Positions 1 through 18,181 of a DNA stretch of 64,000 nucleotides are shown here, in pieces. The stretch is taken from the NCBI RefSeq assembly GCF_016722765.1, contig NZ_JAEQND010000006.1:310001-374000 (forward strand). Reading direction: 5' to 3'. The first letter of the stretch is position 1. Each line of letters starts with the position of its first letter. The stretch comes from Ramlibacter alkalitolerans (lineage in GTDB: Bacteria > Pseudomonadota > Gammaproteobacteria > Burkholderiales > Burkholderiaceae_C). The notes under the pieces were generated by a model, which worked only from the letters and a program-made list of their open reading frames with translations, was not told the DNA's origin and searched no databases. The position numbers and the translations under genes are program-made.

Positions 1-3527
<3,527 letters not shown>

Positions 3528-3612
3528 CGTCTGCCCTCCTAATTGCAAGCAAACGTGCACGGGACGTGCCGATCGGGGTGCCGGAAGGACTGGTACAAAG
3601 GTTCCGGAAAAA

Positions 3613-3628
3613 CGGCACCAAAGTGCCG
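3613..3628. promoter_or_regulatory. Perfect palindrome CGGCAC-N4-GTGCCG upstream of oxidase copy 1
   Basis: CGGCAC CAAA GTGCCG, a perfect 6-bp dyad whose near edge is 85 bases before the ATG of copy 1. The same arms, with a different spacer, occur 84 bases before the ATG of copy 2 (9477-9492). Conservation of arms and position suggests a shared operator; the binding protein is unknown. Confidence 0.5.
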
Positions 3629-3800
3629 AGCGAGCCGGAAAGTTTTCCCCAAGGATGGGGTGCCGCTCCCCAGCAGTGGGGACAAACACCCACGAACGGG
3701 CTGGCGGCGGGCTGTCAGGCGAAAGAATGAGCGTCGATTGTCTTTAGGCGCTGCCTGGGCACAGAGTTTCCAGACCTTGCCAATCAAACGAGGAACCAAG

Positions 3801-3823
3801 AAAAACGGAGGCCGAAGCCCCCG
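3801..3823 (-). terminator. Rho-independent terminator after the DM9 gene
   Basis: On the minus strand: CGGGGGC, TTCG loop, GCCTCCG (one G-T pair), followed by TTTTTCTT. It lies 40 bases past the DM9 stop codon and separates that gene from oxidase copy 1. Confidence 0.75.
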
Positions 3824-3862
3824 TGCATTGCCGCCAGCCTGGGGACATGCCCCTGCGCCTGG

Positions 3863-4516
3863 TCAATAGTCGTCCGGCAGCGAGCGCATGCAGCTGCCTT
3901 CCTTGCTCGCGCACAGGGCTGCCACTCCGGCCGAGGCGAGGATGCTGCCCGGATCGAAGCCTTCGGTGGCCGGCTGCGCGCTCTCGGTGGTCGGCACGCC
4001 GGCGTCGTTGGTCGCGAGGACCACGTAGTTGGCGGACGTGAACTGGCCGCCATCCTTGCCATACACGCAGTTCTCGTCGTGGATGTAGCCGGGATGCACG
4101 CTGCCGTCGGCTGCATGCACCGCGGCGCACACGAGCAGCGGCTCGCCATCGGCCGCCTTGCCGCCGATCAGCGAACGCTGCGGGTAGCTCATGGCGTGGC
4201 CCGGTACCCAGGCGTAGCTGGCCTCGGCGATGCTGCGCTGCGCCAGCACCTCGAAGGCGGCGAGGCCGCGTTCCTGGCCGTCGAGGGCGATGCGGCACTC
4301 GCCGCCGCTGGCGCCGCTCGTCCAGAACTTGCCGGGCACCACGACGCCGTTGCCCAGGTCGGCGCGGCAGACGTGGAAGGAAAGGGCATCGCTGCCGCCG
4401 CCCGCCACCAGGGTCGCGGGGGTGTCCTTGGCCACCCACTGCAGGCCGTCGGCGCACGCCAGGCCGGAAGCCAGGAAGACGAGAACCCCTGCGAGAGTCC
4501 GTTCCATCAAGCGCAT
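3863..4516 (-). CDS. Secreted DM9-repeat (DUF3421) protein
   Basis: 217 residues. ATG at 4516 with GGAG a few bases upstream; a second in-frame ATG at 4507 is possible. Signal peptide ending near GLACADG. Two tandem DM9-type units are recognisable: the first with HVCRADLGNGVVVPGKFW and a following FEVL strand, the second with GGKAADGEPLLVCAAVH, PGYIHDENCVYG and YVVL. DM9 domains are known mainly from insects and molluscs, where some bind mannose; bacterial members are uncharacterised. The gene lies between two giant secreted oxidases on the same strand, 100 bases downstream of copy 2, so a shared extracellular role is plausible but inferred. It ends at its own terminator. Confidence 0.8.
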   Translation of the reverse strand: MRLMERTLAGVLVFLASGLACADGLQWVAKDTPATLVAGGGSDALSFHVCRADLGNGVVVPGKFWTSGASGGECRIALDGQERGLAAFEVLAQRSIAEASYAWVPGHAMSYPQRSLIGGKAADGEPLLVCAAVHAADGSVHPGYIHDENCVYGKDGGQFTSANYVVLATNDAGVPTTESAQPATEGFDPGSILASAGVAALCASKEGSCMRSLPDDY

Positions 4517-4616
4517 GACTGTCTCCAAATCGAATCTAGACAAATGAGTCCGGCCACCAGGCCGGGAGGTCGGCGGCGGCCGGCTGCGCATGGCGCGCGC
4601 CGGCGGCCGCATGCCG

Positions 4617-9392
<4,776 letters not shown>

Positions 9393-9601
9393 GGTCCTCG
9401 CTCCTATTTGCAACCAAACGTGCATAGGGCGTGCCAACCGTAAGACGTAAGGAGAGGTGCCAAAGTGCCTCCCCGACGGCACTTATGTGCCGAATAGTTT
9501 CCGATCCAGCCCGAGGTTGGGTAGGCGAGGCCCCAGGGGCGGGGAAAATGCCCCACGGCCGGGCTGGTTCAGCCAGGAGCACGGGTTTCCCCGCGATCGG
9601 C
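9393..9601 (-). promoter_or_regulatory. Promoter region of oxidase copy 2
   Basis: 209 bases between the oxidase and the lipoprotein gene upstream on the same strand. It holds a weak ribosome binding site (GGAG in GTAGGAGCG-like context near 9400), the palindrome at 9477-9492, a nearby GTGCC-AAA-GTGCC direct repeat (9457-9469), and G/C-tract hairpins near 9530-9560 like those upstream of copy 1. Confidence 0.45.
9477..9492. promoter_or_regulatory. Perfect palindrome CGGCAC-N4-GTGCCG upstream of oxidase copy 2
   Basis: CGGCAC TTAT GTGCCG. The arms match those at 3613-3628 and the distance to the start codon is within one base, although the spacers differ. Candidate binding site of a common regulator of both oxidase genes. 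Confidence 0.5.
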
Positions 9602-9982
9602 TCAGCGGCAGTGATAGATGCGCACCACCGGCTGGCTGCCGGCGCTGACTGCGAACGCGTCGATGCAGCCGGTGGTCGGGTCCGTGCCGTAGACCACGGC
9701 GAAGCTGGGAGGCATGCCGCCGCCCGGGATGTTTATGACCAGTTTCGGGCGGCCGTAGGCGTCCATCAGGGCCGCCAGCGGCTGGTTCTGCCACTGCCGG
9801 TTCATCTCGGCCTCGCGCTGGGAGCGCGGGAGGTTCGAGACGTGACTGAAGGTGGGATGCGGCTGGCGCGGAATGCGGTGGATCTCGCCCTGGGCGCAGG
9901 CCGCCAGGGCCAGCAGCAGGGTGAGCGCCGCCGCAGCGCGCACCGCCGCCTCGCCGGACGGACATAGGCCCAACGATCGCAT
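9602..9982 (-). CDS. Putative lipoprotein of unknown function
   Basis: 126 residues starting at ATG 9982, preceded by AAGAAGG; the frame is open further upstream, but this start opens a clean lipoprotein signal. A hydrophobic stretch ends in the lipobox LAAC, so the mature protein should be anchored at a membrane. The rest is short, with a region reading GRPKLVINIPGGGMPPSFAV and two C-terminal cysteines (one in the last three residues). I do not recognise a family. It is upstream of oxidase copy 2 on the same strand, 209 bases away, and divergent from fumC. Confidence 0.65.
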   Translation of the reverse strand: MRSLGLCPSGEAAVRAAAALTLLLALAACAQGEIHRIPRQPHPTFSHVSNLPRSQREAEMNRQWQNQPLAALMDAYGRPKLVINIPGGGMPPSFAVVYGTDPTTGCIDAFAVSAGSQPVVRIYHCR

Positions 9983-10149
9983 GCCTTCTTCCACGGTTCC
10001 ACCCTGAGCCTCGATTGAAGCACGGTAGGCGCGGGCACGGGGCCCAGCCACCCTCAAACGGATGAGCTGGGTCTCCAGTTTGATCGCCGTCAGCCTGCGG
10101 CCCGAGGGCTGGTGGCCACGCGTAGCGCCAAAGCTGCTACGGTGACTGG

Positions 10150-11538
<1,389 letters not shown>

Positions 11539-11545
11539 AGACAGG

Positions 11546-11659
11546 ACAACCGAACGCAAAGGACGCAAAGGTTCCGCAAAAGGCGCAAAAGGAAAACCAA
11601 TGGGACGAGGGCTTCTTTGCGTCCTTTGCGAGACCTTTGCGCCCTTTGCGTTCGGTTGT
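11546..11659. repeat. Large inverted-repeat element, copy A
   Basis: A 114-base palindromic element. The outer 17 bases are perfectly inverted: left arm ACAACCGAACGCAAAGG, right arm its complement at 11643-11659. The interior is built of short GCAAAGG / CCTTTGC repeats. A diverged copy is at 27466-27582. It has no coding capacity and resembles dispersed miniature elements of Burkholderiales. Confidence 0.75.
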
Positions 11660-11702
11660 TCGGTTGTTCGGGTTTCCTCTTGCGCCTTCCGTATGCAGGA
11701 GC

Positions 11703-11731
11703 TGTCGACGTTATGGTCTGAACTGTTGACA
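11703..11731 (+). promoter_or_regulatory. Paired GntR-type operator of the ABC/PdxA operon
   Basis: TGTCGAC at 11703-11709 and TGTTGACA at 11724-11731 start exactly 21 bases apart. The regulator's own promoter shows the same arrangement (18890-18920). TGTnnACA fits operators of FCD-type GntR regulators. The second half overlaps a perfect -35 TTGACA (11726-11731), which would let a bound repressor block polymerase. Confidence 0.6.
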
Positions 11732-11754
11732 CTTGGAAAAACGGTCTCCACTAT
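11726..11754 (+). promoter_or_regulatory. Promoter of the ABC/PdxA operon
   Basis: Perfect -35 TTGACA (11726-11731), 17-base spacer, then a poor -10 CACTAT (11749-11754), 43 bases before the first gene's ATG. Confidence 0.5.
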
Positions 11755-11797
11755 CGGCTCCCAGCGGCCAGCGTGAAGCCGCAGCAAGGAGACCTGC

Positions 11798-12841
11798 ATG
11801 TCCGTCAAGTCCGCCGTCGCCGCGCTGGCGATCGCGGCCGCACTCGCTCCGGGTGTGGCCTCGGCCCAAGCTCCCGCCCCCTATGACGCCACGCCGCAGC
11901 TCGTGGCCGCCGCGCAGAAGGAGGGCAAGGTCGTGTGGTATTCGGCCACCGACGTCCAGGTCGCGGAGAAGCTCGCGCGCGCCTTCGAGGCGAAATACCC
12001 GGGCATCAAGGTGCAGGTCGAGCGCTCGGGTGCCGAACGCATCTTCCAGCGCGTCAACCAGGAATACGGCAGCAAGATCTACAACGCCGACGTCGTCGAG
12101 ACCTCCGACGCCGTGCACTTCCTGCACTTCAAGAAGCAGGGCTGGCTGCAGCCCGCGGTGCCCAGCGACGTGGCGAAGTTCTGGGGCAAGGACTACAAGG
12201 ATCCGGACGGGCAGTTCGCCGCCTACCGCGCCCACCTCTCGGTGATCGCCTACAACACCAAGCTCGTGCCGAAGGAGCAGGCGCCGAAGTCGCATGCCGA
12301 CCTGCTGGACCCGAAGTGGGCGGGCAAGATGGTCAAGGCGCACCCGGGCTACAGCGGCACGATCATGACCGGCACGCAGGCCCTGTCGCAATCGCCCCTG
12401 GGCTGGAAGTACTTCGAGCAGCTGGGCAAGCAGAAGATCATGCAGGTCCAGTCCTCCACCGAGCCGCCGAAGAAGCTCGCCGCGGGCGAGCGGCCGGTGA
12501 TGGCCGACGGCAACGAATACAACGTGTTCCTGCTGCGCGAAAGCGGGGTGCCGATCGAGCCGGTCTACGCCCCGGAGGGCACGCCCCTCGTGATCGGCAA
12601 TGCGGCGATCCTGAAGAACGCCGCCCATCCCGAGGCGGCCAGGCTGTTCTACCACTTCATGTTCACGAAGGAGGCGCAGCAGCTCAATAGCGACGTCGGC
12701 GGCCTGCGCTCCTTCCATCCGGAGGTGAAGGAGAAGGCCGGGCGCGTGCCGCTGTCGCAGATCAAGCTGCTGAACTCGGACCCGTCCAAGCTGGAAGCCG
12801 AAACGATCAAGAAGAAATACGAAGAGTATTTCGGGACCTGA
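11798..12841 (+). CDS. ABC transporter periplasmic substrate-binding protein (AfuA/Fe-type family)
   Basis: 347 residues. ATG at 11798 after AAGGAGA. Sec signal peptide with an AxA site (VASAQA), then a type II periplasmic-binding fold beginning YDATPQLVAAAQKEGKVVWY, typical of the extracellular solute-binding family that includes ferric-iron receptors. First gene of an operon with a permease five bases downstream, an ATPase, an MmgE/PrpD protein and a PdxA-like dehydrogenase. The catabolic partners suggest that the ligand is an organic acid or similar small molecule rather than iron; that is inference. Confidence 0.9.
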   Translation: MSVKSAVAALAIAAALAPGVASAQAPAPYDATPQLVAAAQKEGKVVWYSATDVQVAEKLARAFEAKYPGIKVQVERSGAERIFQRVNQEYGSKIYNADVVETSDAVHFLHFKKQGWLQPAVPSDVAKFWGKDYKDPDGQFAAYRAHLSVIAYNTKLVPKEQAPKSHADLLDPKWAGKMVKAHPGYSGTIMTGTQALSQSPLGWKYFEQLGKQKIMQVQSSTEPPKKLAAGERPVMADGNEYNVFLLRESGVPIEPVYAPEGTPLVIGNAAILKNAAHPEAARLFYHFMFTKEAQQLNSDVGGLRSFHPEVKEKAGRVPLSQIKLLNSDPSKLEAETIKKKYEEYFGT

Positions 12842-12845
12842 GCGG

Positions 12846-14561
12846 ATGTCGGTCGCCCTGCCGGACGCACCGGTCGCTCTCGCCAGGCCCCACTTCCGCA
12901 TCGACCTGCTCAGGCCCGCGGCCTATGTGCTGGCCGCGGTGCTGGTCGTCCTGGTCGTCCTGCCGCTCGCCTGGCTGGCGTACTACAGCATCGTCGACAA
13001 GGACGGCCAGTTCACGCTGGCCAACTTCGCGACGCTGCTGACCGACAAGCCCCTGCGCAAGTCCTTCGGCATCGCGGTGGCGATGGCGCTGGGCGTCGGC
13101 GCGCTGTCCTGCGCGATCGCGGCGCCGCTCGCCTGGCTCGTCGCGCGCACCGACCTGCCCGGCCGGCGCCTCGTGCGGGCGCTGGTCACCGCCTCCTTCG
13201 TCACGCCGCCCTTCCTGGGGGCGATCGCGTGGGAGATCCTGGCGGCCCCCAACAGCGGCCTGCTCAATGTGTTCTGGCGCCAGCTCACCGGGGCGCAGCC
13301 CTACGACGCGCTCGTCAACATCTACAGCTTCGGCGGGCTGGTGTTCGCGATCGCCTGCTACACCTTCCCCTACGTCTTCACGCTGGTGGCCAACGGCCTG
13401 GACCGCGTGCCTTCCGACCTGGAGGACGCCTCGTCCATCCTGGGCGCGCGCGGCTGGACCACGCTGCGCCGCGTGACGCTGCCGCTGGTGCTGCCCGCGC
13501 TGCTGGCCGGCGCCATGATCGCGGTGCTGCAGGCGCTGACCATGTTCGGCTCGCCGGCGATCCTGGCGCTGCCCGCCGGCTTCCACGTGATCACGACCAA
13601 GATCTGGAGCCTGTTCCAGTACCCGCCGAAACCGGGGCTGGCGGCGGCGGCCTCGCTGCCGCTGCTGCTGATCACCGTGCTGCTGCTGCAGGGCAAGTCC
13701 TGGGTCCTCGGGCGCAAGGGCTACACGGTGCTGGGCGGCAAGAGCGGCGAGCCGCGCGTGACGCGCCTGGGCCGATGGACACCCGTGGGCATCGCGTTCG
13801 CGCTGCTGGTGCTTTCGCTCACGGTGCTGCTGCCGTATGCCGCGCTCGCCAAGGCGGCGCTCACGAGGAACGGAGTCGACGGGCTCACGCTGCACCACTT
13901 CCGCTTCGTGTTCTTCGAGTTCTCGGCCACGCGGCTGGCGATGTGGAACACGTTCCTGCTCGGTATTTCCACCGCTACCATCGGCACCGGGCTGGCGCTG
14001 CTGGCGGCCTACCTGGTCTCCCGCCGGCCGGTGGCCGGCACGGCCTGGATCGGCATGCTCGCGACGGCGCCGGTGGCCATCCCCGGCATCGTGCTGGGCG
14101 TCGGCCTGTTCCTGACCTATTCGCACCCGCAGCTGATGCTGTACGGCACGCTGTGGATCCTGCTGATCGCCTTCCTCACCATCGAGATGCCGGCCGGCTA
14201 CCAGCAGCTGTCCGCCGCCTTCCACGGCATCCACCCGGAGCTGGAGGAGGCCAGCCGCATCCTCGGCGCCAGCCGCCTGAAGACGCTGCGCCTGGTGACG
14301 GCGCCGCTGCTGCGCACGAGCGTCATCGCCACCTGGTGCTTCGTCTTCATCGGCACCATCCGCGAGCTCTCGGCCACCATCCTGCTCACCACGGCCAACA
14401 CCAAGCTGGTGTCCGTGATCATCTACGACCTCAACGAAAGCGGCGACATGGGCGCGATCTCGGTCCTCGGGATCATGCTGCTGGTCGTCTCCTTCGCGGT
14501 GGTCGTCCTCGCCAACCGCATGCCCCTGCTGGGCGGCCCCCGCCTGCCCGCCCTGCGCTGA
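12846..14561 (+). CDS. ABC transporter permease, fused double-domain FbpB type
   Basis: 571 residues with two homologous membrane halves, each holding about six helices and a cytoplasmic EAA loop (first half EDASSILGARGWTTLRR near residue 193; second half EEASRILGASRLKTLRL near 467). Inner-membrane channel of the importer whose receptor and ATPase flank it. The fused arrangement is standard for FbpB-like iron/2-aminoethylphosphonate-type transporters. The start is four bases after the receptor's stop codon. Confidence 0.93.
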   Translation: MSVALPDAPVALARPHFRIDLLRPAAYVLAAVLVVLVVLPLAWLAYYSIVDKDGQFTLANFATLLTDKPLRKSFGIAVAMALGVGALSCAIAAPLAWLVARTDLPGRRLVRALVTASFVTPPFLGAIAWEILAAPNSGLLNVFWRQLTGAQPYDALVNIYSFGGLVFAIACYTFPYVFTLVANGLDRVPSDLEDASSILGARGWTTLRRVTLPLVLPALLAGAMIAVLQALTMFGSPAILALPAGFHVITTKIWSLFQYPPKPGLAAAASLPLLLITVLLLQGKSWVLGRKGYTVLGGKSGEPRVTRLGRWTPVGIAFALLVLSLTVLLPYAALAKAALTRNGVDGLTLHHFRFVFFEFSATRLAMWNTFLLGISTATIGTGLALLAAYLVSRRPVAGTAWIGMLATAPVAIPGIVLGVGLFLTYSHPQLMLYGTLWILLIAFLTIEMPAGYQQLSAAFHGIHPELEEASRILGASRLKTLRLVTAPLLRTSVIATWCFVFIGTIRELSATILLTTANTKLVSVIIYDLNESGDMGAISVLGIMLLVVSFAVVVLANRMPLLGGPRLPALR

Positions 14562-14570
14562 ACACCACCG

Positions 14571-15635
14571 ATGGCCTTCCTCGAACTCAACGGACTTTCC
14601 AAGCGCTATGCCGGTGCCGCGGTCGTCAAGGACCTGTCGCTCGCGGTGGAAAAGGGCCAGCTGGTCTGCCTGCTCGGGCCCTCCGGCTGCGGCAAGACGA
14701 CCACGCTGCGGCTGATCGCCGGCTTCATCGAGCCCGATGCGGGCGAGATCCGCGTCGGCGGCCGGCGCATCTCGGCGCCGGGTGCGAGCGAGGCGCCCGA
14801 GCGGCGCAACATGTCGATGATCTTCCAGAGCTACGCGCTCTGGCCGCACATGACCGTGTTCGACAACGTCGCCTACGGCCTGAAGCTGCGCGGCCTGTCG
14901 CGCAGCGAGGCGCAGCAGCGCGCCGACACCATCCTGGCAGCGACCAAGCTCGCGCAGCTGGCGCAGCGCTACCCGGGCGAACTGTCCGGCGGCCAGCAGC
15001 AGCGTGTTTCCCTGGCGCGCGCCCTGGTCGTGGAGCCGGAGACGCTGCTGCTCGACGAGCCGCTGTCCAACCTCGACGCCAACCTGCGCGAGGAGATGCG
15101 CTTCGAAATCCGCCGCCTGCACGACAAGTACCGCTACACCACGGTGTACGTCACGCACGACCAGGCCGAGGCCATGACCACCGCCGACCTGATCGTGGTG
15201 ATGAACGAGGGCGTGATCGAGCAGACCGGCTCGCCGGAGGAGATCTACCAGCGCCCGCGCACGGAGTTCGTGGCGCGCTTCATAGGCGGCACCAACCTGC
15301 TGCGCGGCCGCTGGGACGGCGCCGACGCCGTGGCCTGCGCCAACGGCCTGGTGCTGCGCTGCGGCTCCGGCGAGTTCGAGACCGGCGACGCCGCCGCCGT
15401 TTCCGTGCGGCACCACGACGTGCGCCTGAGCCGCGGGCGGCCCGAGGCCGAAACGAACATCGTGCAGGGCAGCGTGGCGCGCCAGATCTACCTCGGCTCG
15501 CACCGCGACTACCTGGTCAGCCTGCCCGACGGAGAGACGGTGCGCGCCGTCACGCCCGCCGGACTGAGCATCCCGCCGGGCGAAAGCGTGTGGCTGCACC
15601 TGCCGCCGGAGCACTGCCGCGCGCTGGCGCACTGA
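14571..15635 (+). CDS. ABC transporter ATP-binding protein
   Basis: 354 residues. Walker A GPSGCGKTTT near residue 36, signature LSGGQQQR near 138, Walker B LLLDEPLSNLD near 160, then the switch His in VTHDQAEAM. The C-terminal third is a TOBE-type regulatory region as in PotA/FbpC proteins. Energises the importer formed with the two upstream genes; ten bases separate it from the permease. Confidence 0.95.
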   Translation: MAFLELNGLSKRYAGAAVVKDLSLAVEKGQLVCLLGPSGCGKTTTLRLIAGFIEPDAGEIRVGGRRISAPGASEAPERRNMSMIFQSYALWPHMTVFDNVAYGLKLRGLSRSEAQQRADTILAATKLAQLAQRYPGELSGGQQQRVSLARALVVEPETLLLDEPLSNLDANLREEMRFEIRRLHDKYRYTTVYVTHDQAEAMTTADLIVVMNEGVIEQTGSPEEIYQRPRTEFVARFIGGTNLLRGRWDGADAVACANGLVLRCGSGEFETGDAAAVSVRHHDVRLSRGRPEAETNIVQGSVARQIYLGSHRDYLVSLPDGETVRAVTPAGLSIPPGESVWLHLPPEHCRALAH

Positions 15636-15665
15636 ACCCGTTTCAACACACCCCGAGGAGCACGC

Positions 15666-17078
15666 GTGAGCATCATCGAGCAACAGGCGACGGAGCACCT
15701 GACCCGCTACGTGTCGGATTTCATCTGCAACACGAAAGTCTCCGACCTGCCGCAGGACGTGGTGGCCCTGGGCAAGAAGTCGATCCTCGACGGCCTCGGC
15801 CTGGCGCTCTCCGGGGGGGCCAGCCACCTGGGCGAACTGGTGCGGCGCCACCTGGGCGACCTGCAGCTCGGGGCCGGCGCGGCGACCGTGATCGGCACCC
15901 GGCTGAAGGTCGCGCCGCGTTTCGCTGCCTTCGCCAATGGGGTCGGCATCCACGCCGACGACTACGACGACACGCAACTCGCCGTGGCGACCGACCGCGT
16001 CTACGGCCTGCTCACGCATCCCACGGCGCCGGCGCTTCCCGCCGCATTGGCGATGGGTGAGGCCACCGATGCGAGCGGCGCGCAGGCCATGCTGGCCTAC
16101 CACCTCGGGGTGGAGGTGGAGTGCAAGATCTCCGAGGCGATCAACCCGCGCCACTACCAGACCGGCTTCCATTCCACCGCGACCTGCGGCACCTTTGCCG
16201 GTGCGGCGGCGGCGGCGCGCCTGATGGGACTGGAAGAGGAGGCCACGGCGCGGGCGCTGTCGATCGCCGGCAGCCAGTCGGCCGGCCTGCGCGAGAACTT
16301 CGGCACCATGACCAAGCCGTTCCACGCCGGCCGCGCCTCCGAAAGCGGGGTGGCGGCGGCGCAGTTCGCCTCCTACGGCTGGACGGCGACGGACCGCATC
16401 CTCGAAGCGCCGCGCGGCTTCTTCAGCGCCGCCGGCGGCGGCTACGACAGCCAGGCGATCGCCGGCCGGCTCGGCCGGCCCTGGACCTTCGCCGAGCCCG
16501 GCGTGTCGATCAAGCCGCATCCCTCCGGCTCGCTCACGCACCCGGGCATGACCGAGATGCTGCGCCTGATCCGCGAGCACCGGATCGAGGCGAAGGACGT
16601 CGTGCGCGTGCGGGTCGGCACCAACCACAACATGCCCAATGCGCTGATCCACCACCGCCCGACCAACGAGCTGCAGGCGAAGTTCTCGATGGAGTTCTGC
16701 ATGGCGATCCTGCTGCTCGAAGGGCGGGCGGGGCTCAACGAATTCACCGACGCCGTCGTGCTGCGCCCCGACGTGCGCGCGATGATCGAGAAGGTGGACT
16801 TCGTGGTGGACCAGGAGGCCGAGGATGCCGGCTATCACAAGATGACGACGCTGATCGACATCGAGCTGGCGAACGGCCGCAAGGTTCGCGGCCGGGCCGA
16901 CTTCGGCAAGGGCAGCCCGGCGATGCCGATGACGTACGACGAAGTGGCCGACAAGTTCCGCGAGAACGCGGAGTTCGCGCGCTTCCCGCAGGCGCGGGCG
17001 CAGGAGGTGGTCGCCATGGTGCGCGAACTGGAGTCGCTGCCGAAGATCGCGACACTGATGGCGGCGCTGCAGGCATGA
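15666..17078 (+). CDS. MmgE/PrpD family protein
   Basis: 470 residues, full length for the family, which includes 2-methylcitrate dehydratase, cis-aconitate decarboxylase and iminodisuccinate epimerase. GTG start at 15666 after GAGGAGCACGC. The conserved HADDYDD segment (near 96) and the PHPSGSLTHPG segment are present. In this operon it probably dehydrates or isomerises the imported compound; the exact substrate cannot be read from sequence. Its TGA overlaps an ATG of the next frame. Confidence 0.9.
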   Translation: MSIIEQQATEHLTRYVSDFICNTKVSDLPQDVVALGKKSILDGLGLALSGGASHLGELVRRHLGDLQLGAGAATVIGTRLKVAPRFAAFANGVGIHADDYDDTQLAVATDRVYGLLTHPTAPALPAALAMGEATDASGAQAMLAYHLGVEVECKISEAINPRHYQTGFHSTATCGTFAGAAAAARLMGLEEEATARALSIAGSQSAGLRENFGTMTKPFHAGRASESGVAAAQFASYGWTATDRILEAPRGFFSAAGGGYDSQAIAGRLGRPWTFAEPGVSIKPHPSGSLTHPGMTEMLRLIREHRIEAKDVVRVRVGTNHNMPNALIHHRPTNELQAKFSMEFCMAILLLEGRAGLNEFTDAVVLRPDVRAMIEKVDFVVDQEAEDAGYHKMTTLIDIELANGRKVRGRADFGKGSPAMPMTYDEVADKFRENAEFARFPQARAQEVVAMVRELESLPKIATLMAALQA

Positions 17079-17101
17079 GGCACTTCGTGGAAGGAGACGC
17101 T

Positions 17102-18109
17102 TTGCCGGTCATCGGCCTCATGCCCGGCGACATGACCGGCATCGGCCCGGAGATCACGGCGAAGCTGCTGGCCAGCGGCCGCCTGCGCGAGGTGGCGCGC
17201 GTCGTCGTGATCGGCGACGCGCGCGTGTTCGAGCTGGGCTGCCGCGAAGCCGGCGTGCAGCCGGCCTGGTGCACGCACGCGAGCGTCGACGCGATCCACT
17301 GGTCGCGCCCCGGGATCCCGGTGCTGGATCTCGGCAACGTCGATCCCGCCACGCTGCCGCGGCGCGAGAATTCCGCCGAGTCGGGCCGCCTCGCGGGCGA
17401 GACCCTGCTGCACATGACGCAGCTCGCGCAGCAAGGCTCGCTCGATGCGGTCTCGTTCGCGCCGCTGTCGAAGGCGGCGCTGCATGCCGGCGGCTGGAAG
17501 TACCCGGACGAGCACCAGATGTTCGCCGCCTGGAACGCGCACGAGGGCTTCTTCGGCGAGATGAACGTCATCGAGCAGTTCTCCACCTTCCGCGTCACCT
17601 CGCACGTGGCCCTGCGCCGCGCGCTGGACCTGATCACGCCCGAGCGCATCGCCGCCGCCGTGCGGCTGGCCGACACCACCTTGCGCGCGCGCGGCTTCGC
17701 GCCGCCGCGCATCGGCGTTGCGGCGCTCAATCCGCATTGCGGCGAGGGCGGCCTGTTCGGCGACGAGGAGATCCGGCTGATCGCCCCGGCGGTGCGGCGG
17801 CTGCAGGAGGAGGGGATCGCCGTCAGCGGCCCGATCTCCTCGGATGCGATCTTCCTGAAAGCCCTCAAGGGCGAATACGACGGCGTGGTCATGATGTACC
17901 ACGACCAGGGCCAGATCGCGACCAAGCTGCTCGGCTTCCACAAGGGCGTCACCGTGACGGCGGGCCTGCGCACGATCTACACGACGCCCGCGCACGGCAC
18001 CGCGTTCGACATCGTGGGGCAGGGCAAGGCGGAGTCGGGAGCGCTGGAGCAGGCGGTGCGGATCGCGGCAAGGATGGCGGCGGCGCGGCGGGTCAGCGCG
18101 GATTCGTAG
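17102..18109 (+). CDS. PdxA-family dehydrogenase (4-hydroxythreonine-4-phosphate dehydrogenase-like)
   Basis: 335 residues from TTG 17102, which follows AAGGAG by five bases and gives the family's usual N-terminus (PVIGLMPGDMTGIGPE). An ATG at 17075 overlapping the previous stop would add nine residues but lacks a ribosome binding site. Metal-binding histidines are visible in YHDQGQ and in TTPAHGTAFDIVGQG. PdxA acts in vitamin B6 synthesis, but catabolic paralogues oxidise four-carbon sugar-acid phosphates and similar compounds. The operon position beside an importer favours a catabolic role. The TAG stop is provided by the first bases of a dispersed repeat. Confidence 0.88.
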   Translation: MPVIGLMPGDMTGIGPEITAKLLASGRLREVARVVVIGDARVFELGCREAGVQPAWCTHASVDAIHWSRPGIPVLDLGNVDPATLPRRENSAESGRLAGETLLHMTQLAQQGSLDAVSFAPLSKAALHAGGWKYPDEHQMFAAWNAHEGFFGEMNVIEQFSTFRVTSHVALRRALDLITPERIAAAVRLADTTLRARGFAPPRIGVAALNPHCGEGGLFGDEEIRLIAPAVRRLQEEGIAVSGPISSDAIFLKALKGEYDGVVMMYHDQGQIATKLLGFHKGVTVTAGLRTIYTTPAHGTAFDIVGQGKAESGALEQAVRIAARMAAARRVSADS

Positions 18110-18181
18110 GCTGGCGGTGACGCGCGGCAGCGCCGGAACCCCAGCGCTTCGCGCATCGCTACGAAGCACGCAGCAGCCTAC
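18106..18181. repeat. TAGGCTGG palindromic repeat, copy 1
   Basis: 76 bases between GTAGGCTG and its exact complement CAGCCTAC, with interior AACCCCAGCG-type sequence as in copies 2 and 3. The left TAG is the stop codon of the PdxA-like gene. The right CTA, read on the minus strand, is the stop codon of the convergent GntR gene. Confidence 0.75.

Larger units (their letters stand above)
3528..3862 (-). promoter_or_regulatory. Promoter region of oxidase copy 1
   Basis: 335 bases without a gene. It holds the ribosome binding site of copy 1 (3535-3540), the palindrome at 3613-3628, several G/C-tract hairpins near 3640-3690, and the terminator of the DM9 gene at 3801-3823. No convincing -35/-10 pair stands out. 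Confidence 0.5.

Noticed and set aside
3613..3628. Sigma-54 promoter (GGCAC resembles TGGCAC) upstream of oxidase copy 1
   Set aside because: The downstream TTGC element at the right spacing is missing in both copies, and the sequence is a symmetric dyad instead.
11546..11659. Repeated short units as a CRISPR array
   Set aside because: Units are 7-10 bases, mirrored around a centre and without spacers of constant length; no cas gene is present.
12807..16838. A 1,343-codon open frame on the minus strand
   Set aside because: Antisense to the ABC transporter and MmgE/PrpD genes, each of which has clear family motifs.
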